Shown here: positions 13,401 through 26,923 of the stretch, piece by piece | Position numbering within the stretch: the stretch's first letter is position 1 | How the letters are laid out: each line of letters starts with the position of its first letter | Source of the DNA: Pyrocephalus nanus | Taxonomy: Eukaryota > Chordata > Aves > Passeriformes > Tyrannidae | Direction of reading: 5' to 3' | Length of the DNA stretch: 64,000 bases | Assembly (NCBI GenBank): GCA_038380795.1 | Contig: CM076259.1 | Span: 28,192,977-28,256,976, forward strand | The notes under the pieces: model-generated | What the model was told of the DNA's origin: nothing | What the model saw: only the letters and a program-made list of their open reading frames with translations | Databases searched by the model: none | Translations under genes and position numbers: made by a program

Positions 13401-15694
13401 TTCCAGTTGTCTGAAGAAAGCCTCATGTAATTCTGAAATCTGTTAGGAGGACTGCAGTCTGTACCTAGGCTGAGTACATTCTCAATACTGGGTAAATATT
13501 TTTCTGTAGCTGTTAAAAGCAGTAAACTCTTTCTAAGAGTAAAATATCTTGTAAGCTTCTGTGAGGGGTCTTCAGGCAAATTCTCTTCTTCAGTGTCCCA
13601 GTAGAGATTTGGGTAACTCCAGGTCTTGGGTTATAGACATCCATAGTCACTACAGTAGTTTACACCGTATCAAAGAATGTCTATACTAGACTTTACACAG
13701 TTAACACTAAGTGGACTAACTTTAACCTGAAACAAACTTGTGGGTGCACAAGATTATGTACTTAAACATTGTGTTTCATCACATCACCAAATCAGAAAAC
13801 AACATAACACATGTAATTTCTCAGAGTTTTTAGACCTACAGGTAGTGACTTTCTTCAAAAAAGGTGTAGGTGCCACTCACACTTGCATTATCATGCAATA
13901 GATAACGGCAAAGGTGTTTTGTATTTTTATGTACTTTTAGAATCCACTCTCAGTGCTGATAGTTGATAAACAAACATTCCTGATCCATGGCCTTTTATAA
14001 ATATGTTATGGAAATGGATGACCGTGACTCCCAACATCCACTTGGTTCCTTTATGGACACTTAAGAATCAATTTCTTCACCAAGAGGCAGGAATTTGTTG
14101 CAGAGGTACGTGGCTGAGTTTTAACAAAGTGAGCAAATCCTTCAACTCTCCTTATATCCTTTTCAATGTCAAAAGACTAGTGTCTGTTGCAGTTACAACT
14201 CGTGGAGGATCTCCTTGCTAATCCTGTGTTCAGTGTGACGAATACAAAAACATAACGCACCTTCTCATGCAAAGAACCCAGAATATAATCCGGTTTCCCA
14301 AGAAGTTCTGTGTCACTTAGTAGTAAATGTAAACACTAAATAAGCAGGATCTGATAAGGTGCTCTCCAACGTTATTAACCCATGCTTGTTCTCCCTCTGT
14401 GTTAATGAGTTAACAGTTACCATTTATTATGTAGGTATGTGGAAGCTGTTCCATCAAACTGACAACAGCAACTTACTGCTGCTTTGCTAAAGCAAACATT
14501 GAAAAAACAACTTATTTTTATGTAGTGTTTACCACCAGCTTCTCTCCAGCATGCCCATGTTTTTTGCTGTGATTTCATGGAGATTCACAACAGTAGTCGA
14601 GTTTACCTTGGGGATTTTTATTTGCTGTACATTTCAGTATTGATGAATTATTTCTCATCTACCATACTTTGTATGCCACCTGCTGTACAGCTTGGGCAGT
14701 AATTTCTGTATTCCACTTGCCCCTCTACTGCCATTGTTGACAATTATTCTAGCAACAGGTCTAACTTTTTTAATGTCAGGAATTCTAGTACATGGTCTTT
14801 CCACACATACACTCATTGCCACAAACTTGCCTGAAATAATTTAACCTGCTACACTGCCAAATTAGCATGCATCAGCTGTCAAAACAATTATGTACTTTCT
14901 TTGTTCATATAAAAAAGCTTACAGCATGTAGCTACCCTATTAAGTTTCAAGCAAATGTGGGATGCCCCCAAATGCCATTTATACACAAGCAAGTTTTCTT
15001 ACTTTATACAGCACAAGATCAATGGCAAGGTTTAAACTGATCAGCATGCTAGCAGCTCCTGAGATTTATTTGTTCAGGCAGGAGGTCTGTACATTTCATG
15101 GAAAAGCTTACATTTTGTAGCTTTATAAATAAGAGACATGTAGCTGGACAAAGCCACTGAAATATACTCTTACTGCTACTGTGCTACAGTTGTGACAGCT
15201 TTCTCAGGAATAGACAACTGCAGTGCTGAGGGAAAACACCACTGCTATGCCACTAGCTCCTGGTGAGATTGCTCCTGGTGTGAGAGCTCCACTTTGTACC
15301 TGGACACTTCAGATTGTTTGGAAATAGCATATTAAATTATAATTCTGTACACCTTCCCAACAGAACCAAATACCTGAATGATGTTGGAAATGTGTGAAAA
15401 AATATCTTTCAGCAAGATGATCACTTCTGTCATGATGGTGGTATCCAGGGCATGGTGTTTTCAGGGAAGCTGCTCCTGTGGGGCTGTAACTGCTCCCATG
15501 GTTCAGTATAAGGACAATGTGGGCAACACCCAGGGAAGGCAATGATGAGTGGCAGGAAAAGTCTTTAGTACCATTTCTGTTGCACTTGCCACAAACCAAA
15601 CTTTCTCTACAGGAAAAAGCATTTAGGTCAGGAATATAAAGCACTAGTGTGAAGCTGTGGGTGTCACCTAGGAAAGTCTTGCCTGGATTGTTGA
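13401..15694. other. Intergenic, nothing recognised
   Basis: No coding, RNA or repeat signal identified between two CR1 fragments. Confidence 0.55.
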
Positions 15695-15960
15695 CTGGAG
15701 AGGCTGAAGGAGCTGGGTTTATTCACCCCAGAGAAGAGGCTGAAGGGGATCTATTTGCTGTCTGCCACTACCCAGAGGGGAGGTATAGACAATACAGAGC
15801 CAGACTCTTCTCAGAGAGGCACAAGGAAAATGCAAGAGGCAACAGCCATGACTTGAAACAAGGGAAATTCATGACCAAGAAGGAGGTTGGACAGGATACT
15901 GCCAGAGTTCCTTTCCCATCTAGATCTTACTATGACTCTGGTTTTTTTTGCTTTGATAGA
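15695..15960 (+). mobile_element. CR1 LINE 3' fragment, old
   Basis: Plus strand. Translation gives a diverged CR1 ORF2 C-terminus: GFIHPREEAEGDLFAVCHY followed by ARLFSERHKENARGNSHD and LKQGKF. Strongly diverged, so an old subfamily. Boundaries approximate. Confidence 0.6.
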
Positions 15961-18645
15961 GACAAAAACAAAATACTGGCAGGCAACTTCAATTCTTAAT
16001 AGAACTATGGAGACCAGACCTGCTAGCAATACAAACTGGAAGTGAGAGCATTTCCTCAGGAATATGCCAGGTCTCGCAGCAGAGCTTACGGCCACAGCAA
16101 AATATATCCGCCACAGCTCTGTACATCTCTCCCATGCAGTGATGGACTGAGTTAAAAATTCCTATTTTTCTTTTTTACTGTCACAATCAGCAGCCCACAT
16201 CTTGCCGTGTACAGCTTGGCCCCATGTTCATCTGCATCTTTTGTCCTCTCTAGCTTTAGAATGGGCAATAGAAATCTGCACAAGTGATCTTTCTCATGAC
16301 CTCAGTTCCCCAGGTCTCTTCTGCCTTCTAACATTACTTTCTGTATGATTGACAACATCTTCAAAAAGAAAAAGAGGAGAGAGGAGCTGTGGAGAATCCC
16401 CCCTCTGCCTTGGGACAGCACAGGCAAAGGGTCACATGGGATATTTTTAGAACAGAATCCAATGGCAGGGATGTGAGGAAGGCACAGAGAAAAACACAGC
16501 TGTGAAACCTAACACTTGGCTTCACAGATATTGAGAGCAGGAATGGCAGAGAAACAGATTGAGGAGACGCAGTAGAAGACGAGTGAGGAAAAGGTATACG
16601 ACGATAACAAGGGAATGGTAAATGTAAGTGACTAAGAGGCAATGAACACCTAGGAAAGAGACAGCTAAAACAGATTATTGGAGAGAAATGGGGGAAAAAA
16701 TGCCAGGAGCAGAAAAAATTAATAAAGTGGCCATATTATATAAATAAGCAGAGATACTTTAATCATAGAAGGGATCTAAGGACAAGAAACAGTCAGATGA
16801 CTCATCAGCATTCTCATGTGGACCATTTGTGACCTTGACGGCTGACCTGCAACTACTCACTCTACCATATCTCCTCATCCCAAGGTATAAGGGCTTCATG
16901 ATTAACTTAGGCTCCGGATTGTGACACTGCAATACATTTTCTAAATCAGAGGAAAATAGAAATCATTCCTAAAGTCTTTGAAGTCAGGCAACGACCTACT
17001 GTCTCTCTTTTACTACTGATAGCATGCCCAAAGAGCAGCAATTGCTTTATGTCTGATGTCTTAAAATTAATGTATGCTGTATTAGTTCAGAAGTGCTCTC
17101 TGCTATTGTTCACTCACTAAACAAGAAAGAACTAACCTGACTGAGAACATGCAGTGAAGAGAGGTAATGATGATACTTGAGAGGAGCCTGCTCCTAAAGA
17201 TAGCATTTTAAGGTGTAAATTGCTAAGATACTCAAGTCCTGAAAGTGTCTGGTATCCACTTGAGGCAACTACATCCAGAATTATGATCCCTTTTTCACTT
17301 GCTACTTAATCCTTACAAATGTTATTCATTTTTCTTGTTTTGAGAATTAATTTATTCTTCATTGAGATTAGCAATTCAGTGCCTACTTAACACGAATGCT
17401 TGGATTATATCCAGAAATTAGCTGCTCTCAGTAACTAGCTGCTACTCTGCCTATGATCCTTGAGGACTTGAATATTTATGGTCATTCTCAAAGAATTCCC
17501 AACTTTACAGTCATCTCTGAGGAAACAGGCTGTAGCATGGCTGTCTCCTTATCACAAAGCTTATCTGGAACTTGAATTCAATAAAGAACTGATCATTTTG
17601 GGTTTCCCTATGCAGATACCTGAGGAATCAAAAGGCTACCATTTATTACACTATCCCGACCTGTCCAGAAGCCTAAAAGAGCTCTCAATGGCAAATATTT
17701 GGGATAAAGTTATTAATAAATTAAAGACATGTAAGACACTGTCTTTTTTTTCTCTCCCCAATAGCTATTTAGTAATATACAAATATTTTGTCAAAGACTT
17801 GCCTTAGCTCACCTTATTCAGATCACGATCTTTGAACTCAAGACATCTAGTACTAGTTGTGTCTTCTCACATTCAAGAAAACTCTCATTAGTCTAAATAC
17901 TCTGACTAGTCTGGTTCTACCCTAATGAACCTAAAACTGAAAACTGTAGAGATTCATGAGCTGGTTGCATCTGCAGAAGAAATATAGCCTTTTTAGCCAA
18001 GTAGCATACTTGCTATTTCTGCATCTTTTGCTGTCCCATGCTCTCTTCTTTACCACTACTTTTGTTCAGATTTGTAGTATTTCCTTACAGTTCAGTACCT
18101 CATGCAATCATTACAAGTATGTTTACTACGCAAACAGGTCACAGCAGTCCCATTATATTCTATATTAGGCTCAGTCTCGATGTCCCAGTGTTGGTGCCAC
18201 TCGCTCCTAACAGTGAGGATGATTCTTTTTTGTATTGGACAACAAAGTCAGGCTGCCAGAGATGAAATATATCATAATCCAGCCTTTCTACTGTAATGAT
18301 TGTATCCTTCTGCAATATTAATACTTTATATGTGATAAATAGCACTCTTAGTAAAACACTTGATCTGAGGGCATGTGCTTGTGAAACGCCTCTTTGGAGT
18401 ACTCAGAAATTTACATTCATTACATGTCTGAATTTTAAATCAATATTTCAGTCATAAAGGGCTGTGTGGTCACATCAAAGATCATACAGTTCTTCATTCA
18501 TCTGTGAAGAACTAAGTCCTACACAAGAGCAACCTTCAGCAGCAGAGAATTTTGAACTGAAAGCTACTCTCCTGTTCTTCAGCTCAGCTTTCTGCTACAA
18601 AAGACAACCTTCTCCTTAGTAAGCCAGGTGTTCTAGAAACAGAAA

Positions 18646-18740
18646 CCAGAAAGTGTAGCAACAGCCTTCATTCAAATATCTATAAACCAAAGCAGTGCAA
18701 GACCCTACTTGGATGTGCCCAAGAAACATCGTAAAGCAAC
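18646..18740 (+). repeat. Diverged local repeat, copy A
   Basis: About 95 bp resembling 19075-19169 at roughly 70% identity by eye. Shared landmarks include CAGAAAGTG, CAACAG, AAATA, AAAGCAGTGC and GATGTGCCC versus GGTGTGTCC. Non-coding. Confidence 0.5.
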
Positions 18741-19074
18741 AGGTAAAAAGAGTCTCCATCTTTCTTTTCAGTAGCTTAAAGAAGATGAGATTTCATACTT
18801 TCCCCAGCCTCAACACAATCTTATTTGTCTACAAACACTGCTACCAAAACTTGCGTGCTCAGGTCACTATTCATTTTTAGAGGCTCGGATTCCCTTCATG
18901 CTGCTCCACAGGCAATCTAGAATGTATGATGGTACTTCTCACCTCAGTGACCAAAGTGGCATTTCAGACACAGTACAGACTGCTACCTCCACTTGCCCAG
19001 AAAAGCGGGAGGATTCACGAGATGCAATGAATCTTAGTTCTCCTATTTGGCAATAACTCTTTAAAGTAGTTAAA

Positions 19075-19169
19075 GCAGAAAGTGGCACAACAGTTCATGT
19101 CCAAATACCTGTAAAGCAAAGCAGTGCCTGACCCCAGTTGGGTGTGTCCAAAAGATGCCCTAGAACAAC
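19075..19169 (+). repeat. Diverged local repeat, copy B
   Basis: Second copy of the 18646-18740 sequence, about 430 bp away in direct orientation. Either an old tandem duplication or two fragments of an ancient interspersed repeat. Confidence 0.5.
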
Positions 19170-20403
19170 ATGCTCCATGCTCTCACAGCACCTGTTAACA
19201 GCCAGTATGGCAGAATCCAAACCACATCTTCTAGGAGCTGTAAGGAAGGGCAGGGAAAGGTTTGAGTGTCTTATCTGTGGTTGTCTGGAAAAAGGAAACC
19301 TATTCACAACTGGCAGTTGTATTTCTATGCAGCTCTGCAGAGTAGGCGTCGCTACAAACTCAGCCCTGAGTCACTCCAGCACTTTTTTCCTTGTCTGATG
19401 ATGTAAATTTTTCATCCACGTGGATTAGGATCAACTCTCATTTTCATTCTAAGCAAAGGAAAATATGGCCTCATTCTCTCTTGGAGGAAGCCACTATTGG
19501 AGAAAGTGCTCAGGCAGATCTCTCACAGAGTCTGTCTAATGCAAACAGGGAAGGATATTTGTAGGCAAAGAAAGCACTGAACCCCTTAAGCAGAGAAGGG
19601 AAGCCAGCTATCATGTAGGAAACATTCTGTCCTGCTGAAGGTATTGTACTCACCAGTGTTTGTTGGTATCTGAACGCCTTTGTTGGAGATGCATCCCCAG
19701 TCATATCCCCAGCAACCGCGTCCTGGGGGATTAGGGTTTGTTCAGGACAATGTCTTCCTATCTGCCCTCCACAGCAAAATCATGGAGTGAAACAGGCGCA
19801 AGGCTTCAGCTAAAATCCCACAGAGAACCCTGAGAGAGAAGGTTACTGGTGAGGGAAAGACAGAGAGGGAGAGTGTAACCAGAAACTCCCTGCCCCCTCC
19901 TGTTCAGTCTGCTTGGACACAGCAGCCGCTTCCCTGCCTTAATCTCTCTCTGCTGACCTGGCAATGGGACAGCTCAGTAAATTAACAGGAGGTAACATTT
20001 CCCTCTCCTCTCTCGGGCAATGTCATTCTTCACTGCATTTGGAAAGGGTGGGGGACCATAGAAAGAATGGGTGCTGACAGCAGAGAGAGACTAGGGATAA
20101 AAAGTGTGGAAATGAAAAATTACAAAGTTAGAGACAAGAGAACCATCCTGCAACTTAAGCAGGATTATTCCTACAACTTGTTTCAGGGACAACTTTGTGA
20201 AGTGTCAGCATCTGAGAGGGCAAGTATTCCTAGCTGGCTATGGAAGAATATTCCTTACATAAATTACACACTGTCCTCACATTTAACATAATTTTTCTTA
20301 AAGCACACCCATTATTGCTGGTTACCTCACCACGAATAACCAGCCTTCCTCATAGTCTTAGTACCTTCATCCACAGGCATAACCAACAGTACCTTTTTCA
20401 TCC

Positions 20404-21165
20404 AGAATCACAGAATGGCTGATGTTGGAAGGGAGCTCTGGAAGTCATCAGGCCTCGCTTCCCTGCTCAACCAGTGCCCCTGGAGCCAGTCGCCAGGAGC
20501 CATGTCCAGACAGCTTTTGATTATCTCTAACGATGGAGACTCCACAACTCTCTGTGCAACCTCTTCCAATGCTCAGGTACTCTCACAGTAGAGTTTCCTG
20601 ATGTTCAGATGGAGCCTCCTGGGTGTGCCCATGGCCTGTGGTCTTGTCACTGGGTACCATTGAAAGGAGCTTGGCTTTGTTCTCTTCATAACCTCCCTTC
20701 AGGTATTCATATGCATTGATAAGATCCCCCGAACCTTCTTTTCTCCAGGCTGAACAGTCCCAGTCCCAGCTCCCTCAGCCACTCCTGATATGTGAGATGC
20801 TTCAGTCCCTTCATCATCTCTGTGGCCTGTCTCCATGTTTCTCTTGTAGACAGGAGCCCAGAACTAGGCACAGGCATCCAGATGCAGACTTGCCAGGGCT
20901 GAGCAGAGGGGAAGAATAACTTCCTTTGACCTGCCACTCTCTTCCTAATGCAGCCCAGGATACCATTAGCCTTTTTTAGAACAAAGGCACACTGCTGGCT
21001 TCCATTCACCTTGCTGTCCTCCAGAACCCTGAAATCTTCTGCCAAGCTGCTTCCCAGCTGGGTGGCTCCCAGCATCACACGGTGCATGGGATTGCTCCTC
21101 CCCAGGTGCAGGACTTTGCACTTCTTATTGAACTCCATAAGGCTGTTTTCATGAGGTTTCAACTG
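20404..21165 (-). mobile_element. CR1 LINE 3' fragment
   Basis: Minus strand. Encodes the CR1 ORF2 C-terminal region ([50 protein letters not shown]) with frame breaks. It ends at 20404 in the conserved CR1 3' tail (RC of AGAATCACAGAATGG). 5' truncated, as is usual for CR1. Confidence 0.9.
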
Positions 21166-24100
21166 TTAATGATGCATTTTTCCTTTTTCTATTTTTTCCC
21201 CATCATCCACAGAAGTGAATTTCAAGTTTTGAAACATTTTGTGACCAAACTTTTTGAAACTTTTTGTGACACCAAAAGAATACATACTAACATCTAATAC
21301 GTGATTCCTGACAACTACCTTGAAAAGATCTGATTTTCTTCTTGCGTTAATATTGGTGGGTTTTTTTCTTAATTTCTGACTAGAAATTACATGGGAATAT
21401 AGAAGACAACAGAAAAAACTATGCTTAACCAAATTTCTTATACTTAAATCCAGTAAAGTTGCTCAACAGCAGAGTCAGGAAGGGTTTGTGGGCTGTTGAG
21501 GATCCTGGGGCATCTGCAGGGTTGCTAAGTAGGGAGGTCCTGCCTCCTGCCCTGCTGTGTGTTTTGGGCCTTTGCCATAAGAAAAACGAGGAGCTAATAG
21601 TATAGGAAGCACAAAATCAGAGTTCTGCTGTGTGCTTCTGCCTTGAAAAACAGCACTGAGCAGCTGTGGTAACAGCTACGTCCTCAGTTGAGTCACTGCT
21701 ACTGTCTGCTGTACCCTGAGGCAGCAGCAAGCACAGAAGTTCTGGGGAATGGAGCAGATAATATAGGCCACAGTTTTTTTCACAGACAACTGCTCATTTT
21801 TTTTATCTGCTATCTGTAAAGCTTTTCATTCTGGGAAAATGATGAATTCTGTATCTAGGCAAAGCAGTTACTTAGAGCAACGTCATGACTTCTTAAGCTG
21901 CTGCTCCCACTAAATAAAGATGGGTTATGTAAGGTTATGTGAAAGGTGAAAGCATCTGCTTTATTAAGGTTATTCAGTGAAGGACCTTTTCAATGCAAAA
22001 GTTCGAAAGCCACAACTAACACCACACAGAGACCCAGAACTCAGAGATAAAGCAGAGATCATGCAAAAGACCAAATGTTTCCAGTCAGTATTTGTCAGGT
22101 CATTGGGAAACTACAGCCACAGCTTTGGACAGGTCCAGCCTCGACTTTGTAACTATTATGAAGAGGGAAAGAAGAGGAACATAAGGATTTGAACTAGGTC
22201 TGCAAGACTACACAAAACTTGGTAAGGAAAAGGGTTGGGGAGGAACAAAAGGGGGAATAGATGGAAAGGGACAGGTTTTGTGAAAACAAGTCTGGTCAGT
22301 GTCTGTCCTATCTTCACATTAAATGCTTTCTTAATTATCTTTCCATGAAATATTGTTATCCCATGCACATGAGGCTGGAAGTTTGAGGTGACAGTATCTG
22401 GCAAGACTGGCAGACGAGGGGTGTTGGGGTTCTGGGGACAGGAGCTGAAGTAAGTGGGGTCTCAGCATCAGTAGCTGGAGTGACCATAGCTCTCCAGATC
22501 ATCTCAAGGGGTGCTCAGAGTGTTAGCTACATATCAGACCTGTGTGAGGAGACCTGGCACTACTAACTAGGTCAGATCAGGGCTGTAGTCAGCCCAGGCC
22601 TGTGGTCTTAGCAACAGGAGTGCACAAGTGTCTGCTCCAGCCTCTAGGATGGGACGAGCATGTGTCTTGGATGCAGCTGCTGATGCACGAAGCCCAGGGT
22701 TTCTGGGCTGGGCAGGAGGAATACACAAGCCAGAGATGCAAGAGGCAGTGGCAGTTTGTAACATTCCTTAACTCTTTTTTTCCTGTGTAAATTGATGTAG
22801 AAAATTTAAGCCCGTGCTGAGTGTGACCTCTTCTTCTCACCCTAAGTCACTTTACAATTGACTGAATACTAATAGCTAGCTATTTTTTTTTCTTTACAAC
22901 CTGAACATAACAAATCCAAATCTAAGTATTTTCTTATTACAGCATGATGCTTACCTTTCTCAAAGCGTGGTTTCTATGTGAGGTGTTATTTTGCATCCTT
23001 ATTTTGCAGATGCAAATCAAAACTTTTAGGAGTGAAAAAGAAAATAAAAACTTTAAAAAATATATTAAAAAAAAAAATAAAAATCAGTGGCCTGAACCAT
23101 ACAAATTCCAGTATATTTCTAAGTCAGAGAAACGAGTAAAACTCCAAGCTCTTTGAAAAAGGTAATAAATTACAAAGATATCATCTTAAGAATTTGTGCA
23201 TGCAGGCGGAACAGTTTATGCAAAAACACAGACTGAAGACCAAGTTATACGTAACATTTTGCATAAAAAAGGTACCAAATACAGATGAATGGAAACAGAA
23301 GAATACCAAACCTTCACAAGAGAGAATTCTGTGAGTAGGACTGACAAAAGAAGCAACATAATGCCAAATTGCACTGAGTAGGACATAACACTCATTCCTA
23401 GTGAAACAGACTCACCAAGGCTGCTGATCCTGTGACAATGATTGGTTGTAACTTCTCTAGAGATCCTTCATTCCCTTCCTTTTAAAGAAACTGCTTTCTG
23501 TATGCATATGCTGATGACATCATCTATTACATAACACTGTCTTCTTTTCTTGCATTTCCTTCTCCTAACTCAATAATTTAGTGTTGTGATGTAGTGAAGA
23601 ATTCTCCTATCCTGAAGGGTAAGAATGCTTTGCACAACACAGGTACTGTGTATGTTAGGAGTCTCAGCGTGGCATAAACTTTATTTTATAAGATGTTAGC
23701 CAAATCTTTTCATGTTTTGGTAGGCATGCCCTCTTTCAATACCATTCTGTACATAATTTTTAAGGGGACCAATCACTATTTTTACAAAGTCAGATACTTT
23801 GAGTACCTATTACTTCTAATAATGGTAAATAGGTAAACAAAATCAGTTTGGAATTACAATTTCATTAATTATTCTGAATAATTAAATTTATAATTTATAT
23901 TTATTAAATTTTTATATATATAAAAATTTATAATTTATAAATAAAAGTAATAAATAAAAATGTTTTCATACTACTTCAAATTTTTAAAATACCTTGTCTC
24001 CATTGGATTTACTGTTTTCACTCCCCATCCCACAAAACAAAATCTTTGACCTTCCTCTTTTGGTCTCAAGACAAAATCTGAACCTGTTTAACATTTTCCT

Positions 24101-24969
24101 GCTATCCTAAATATTAAAATTCCTTTAACTATACTAGTAGCTCAAAACTTACTTCTGTGAAAATACATCTTACTACAACTTCTGGACAACTAGAAACACT
24201 TTCTGCACAAGCAGATGTTGGTAATTCCAGTGCTAATATTACTACTAGACTTCCTGTATCAGAATTCTGTATTATTAATAAACCAACGTACCTCTTTGCT
24301 AAAGAGATCTCAGACTCTTCTAGGTGTCACAGATGACAGGGTAAATGGCAACCTCTAGTGGATCTGGATGCTGGGGATTATTTTAGAACTAACAAAAACA
24401 GAGCTTTTACCTTCTTATTTCATGCTCATTGGCTTTCACTGCTTGTTTGTGAAGGTGGAACAGAAAGTTATTTTGGTTCTGTGCTGAACAGCTGCTCCAA
24501 GTTACAAGTCTTGGGCATTACACATCAAGGCCTCTGGGCATCCCCTGACATTTGTTCCCATGCAGCTCTCTGATTCCTTGGATCTTCCCCCACTTTCAGG
24601 ATTTTTTCTCCAGCTGGTATCTTCACCTTCTGTTTGGGCTCTTTCTCCTTCCAAGACTTCTTTTTTTCAGGAACCATTAATTTTTGCAAGAACACCAAGC
24701 CCAAAATTTTCCCAGCTGAAGCACATTATCAGCCTCCTACTCGGTGGTTCTGCCTCATATGTCTTTATTAGTGTATTAGCTTTTGTTTAGCTCAGGTGTT
24801 ATCAAAATTTACAAGCAACACACACTGGTTGCAGCTAGCAAGTAGCAGCCCTGAGAGTTCAAGAGTGCCTCTGGGATGTACTATCTCAAGAAATTACATT
24901 AAATTATTTTTATATAGAATCTCCATTTCTGCACAGAGGTCTGACTCTCCAAATGGAAGATACTGCACA
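21166..24969. other. Intergenic downstream of CASP2
   Basis: Holds AT-rich low-complexity sequence (23030-23085, 23870-23960). No CLCN1 exon could be found here although CLCN1 follows CASP2 in mammals. Confidence 0.55.
23905..23930. repeat. 26-bp perfect AT palindrome in AT-rich island
   Basis: Centre of TATATATA flanked by TAAATTTT and AAAATTTA arms, self-complementary over 23905-23930. It sits in a roughly 90-bp stretch (23870-23960) made almost only of A and T, with further TTTATAATTTAT motifs on both sides. Confidence 0.9.
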
Positions 24970-26788
24970 GATTAATCAAACAAGACTTCTTTATTTTAAT
25001 GCTTCAAGGCAGTAAAATACAAGTATACAAAAAGAATATACAAAAGTGGCAGTGATAATGCAACTTGATGCAATCCTACAGAAATTTAATCCATCAGAGT
25101 GGACTCTTCATCAATATACCTATCTGTAAAATATTGCACCATTTCATAGAGGGAGCACTCAGGAAGACTGTTTATTCTCCATGGAGGTACAACAGCCTCT
25201 AAACCAGTATAATAAACTTCAGAGTAAGGCACCAATTGGCAAGTATGATTCTTATTCCTTTTATCACATCATGTGTAAGATAAATGCAAGATACAGGTTA
25301 ATGATGCACCTTTGTCAGATGGAGGAAATACAGCCTTCTTTTTCCTAGGCAGAATAATAAAAAAGCACATGCCTAGTTTTCCAGCCTTCCTTCATATCCC
25401 TTTGTGCTTCCTATTCATAATTCTATCCTGAAAAAAAAATATTTTAAAAGCCATACTTACATTAGAAAAGGAGTTAGCCAGGAATTATGCCGACTTACTG
25501 TTACAAAAAATGAAGAAGACTGAGACTTAAGTGAACAGCCTGTAGTCCATATGTAATCCAGTATCCCAGGATTTAGGCTCTACCACAGAAAACAAAAAAA
25601 AATGCCCATCTCCCACCTCACATCAAATGGGAGTAACAGCAATTGGACACAGCAAGAGGCAAATTACAGCCTGAAGAGACTGTGCAGGAAATTTCCAAAA
25701 GAAGTGGTAAATTACACTTTTAAATGACCATGGCTGAAGAAAGAAAACTCATAATAGGGTAATAATGTGAAACTCTTCCCTTTCATTTAAAAGGGAAACA
25801 AAATGCAGTGATAAATAATCTAAGTAACGTACTTAGATTGTAAAGAGCTGCCTTGAATATTTTTGTTAATTAAAAAAAAAAAAAAGACAAGCAATCCTTT
25901 TGTACAAGGCTGTAACGTTTCAGGCCTTCAGCTGCACAATATGATTTATAGACTCCTGAGAAGTTGGTGGACTGAATGCTGTCTGCTGTGACACATAAGT
26001 ACTATGGCAAACAAATTCCTGAAAAGTAATATTCCATGCAGTTGTTAATTCTTGGGACTACGGGGAGCTAATCTAGAATTTATAGATTCAAAACTATTTT
26101 TGGGGCAGTTTCTGCAGATTTGTCTAGGTCTTTGTTCTGCTGATAATCTGGGATGTCTTGTAATTCTCTCAATAACTTCACTACAGAAAGGATGTAGAAA
26201 AATAGACTTTTAAGTGATCACAATGGATAGGAAAGTGCTGAATACTGAGAATATAACCTTTCATTTTAGAGAAGGGGAGGATTCTCCTTCACAAGGGAGC
26301 TCTTTTTCTAATGTGCACAGTAGTAAACTGTCCTGTAAGAACCATGCAGAAAGTGTTTAAAATTTTTAAAATACAAGTGTAAGATAAATAGCATTTTATG
26401 ACTGATTTTCCTTTCAGAAAGGCTTAACTTTTTTTAAAAGTTGTACTAATAGTCCATTTTCATTTTCACTTTGTTTATAAATGTCCTCAACATCTCCTCC
26501 CAAAGGATGTTCCCACTTCTCCCAAATTCTTGTGCTGATCCTCTTTCCATCAGTTTCTATTCGTACAAAGCAAATCAGGATATTAGAATTTTATACTCTG
26601 AACTGAATCAGATTACAAAGACAGTTGCCAGAATATTTTAGAAAAACAACATCAAGCAAGAATTGGACTGGCCAGATAAAGAAACATTCCTTGCTTGCAC
26701 ATCTGATGTCACAGTCAATAAGAGCGAAAACGCAGACATCCATAGTCAAAGTTCAGGTTTGGCAGTATTTCTCTTCTAACAGAGAAGG
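24970..26788 (-). other. CASP2: Probable CASP2 3' untranslated region with polyA signal
   Basis: Stretch without coding signal after the CASP2 stop. The minus strand has AATAAA at 24995-24990, a plausible polyadenylation signal giving a 3'UTR of about 1.8 kb, similar to the long 3'UTR of mammalian CASP2. The end point is inferred from this hexamer only. Confidence 0.4.
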
Positions 26789-26923
26789 TTATTTTCCTGG
26801 TATATATCCAGGAAACAGGTAAAGGTCCCGACAGAGTGTGCTACAATATTCTGACATTTCCTTGCAGCGGTGAAATTCTGTGTCTGGCGCATAAGCCTCT
26901 CGTTGCTTGATTTGCCTATTTAC
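26789..26923 (-). CDS. CASP2: CASP2 coding exon 10 (C-terminus)
   Basis: 135 nt including TAA, residues 383-426. Contains [18 protein letters not shown] and LYLFPG, the dimer-interface strand; Cys409 corresponds to the residue that forms the inter-dimer disulphide in the human enzyme. Acceptor ATCTAG after a T-rich tract. Identified from the reverse complement; too short to stand out as an isolated frame. Confidence 0.95.
   Translation of the reverse strand, partial: VNRQIKQREAYAPDTEFHRCKEMSEYCSTLCRDLYLFPGYIPGK

Larger units (their letters stand above)
15961..20403. other. Intergenic, only a diverged duplication seen
   Basis: Apart from the repeat pair at 18646 and 19075, no gene or known element is recognised. 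Confidence 0.55.

Noticed and set aside
20707..21162. 151-codon minus-strand frame as a host gene
   Set aside because: CR1 ORF2 C-terminal fragment.
1..24960. CLCN1 expected next to CASP2
   Set aside because: No chloride-channel motifs (such as GxGIPE) or paired exons could be seen, so it is not annotated.
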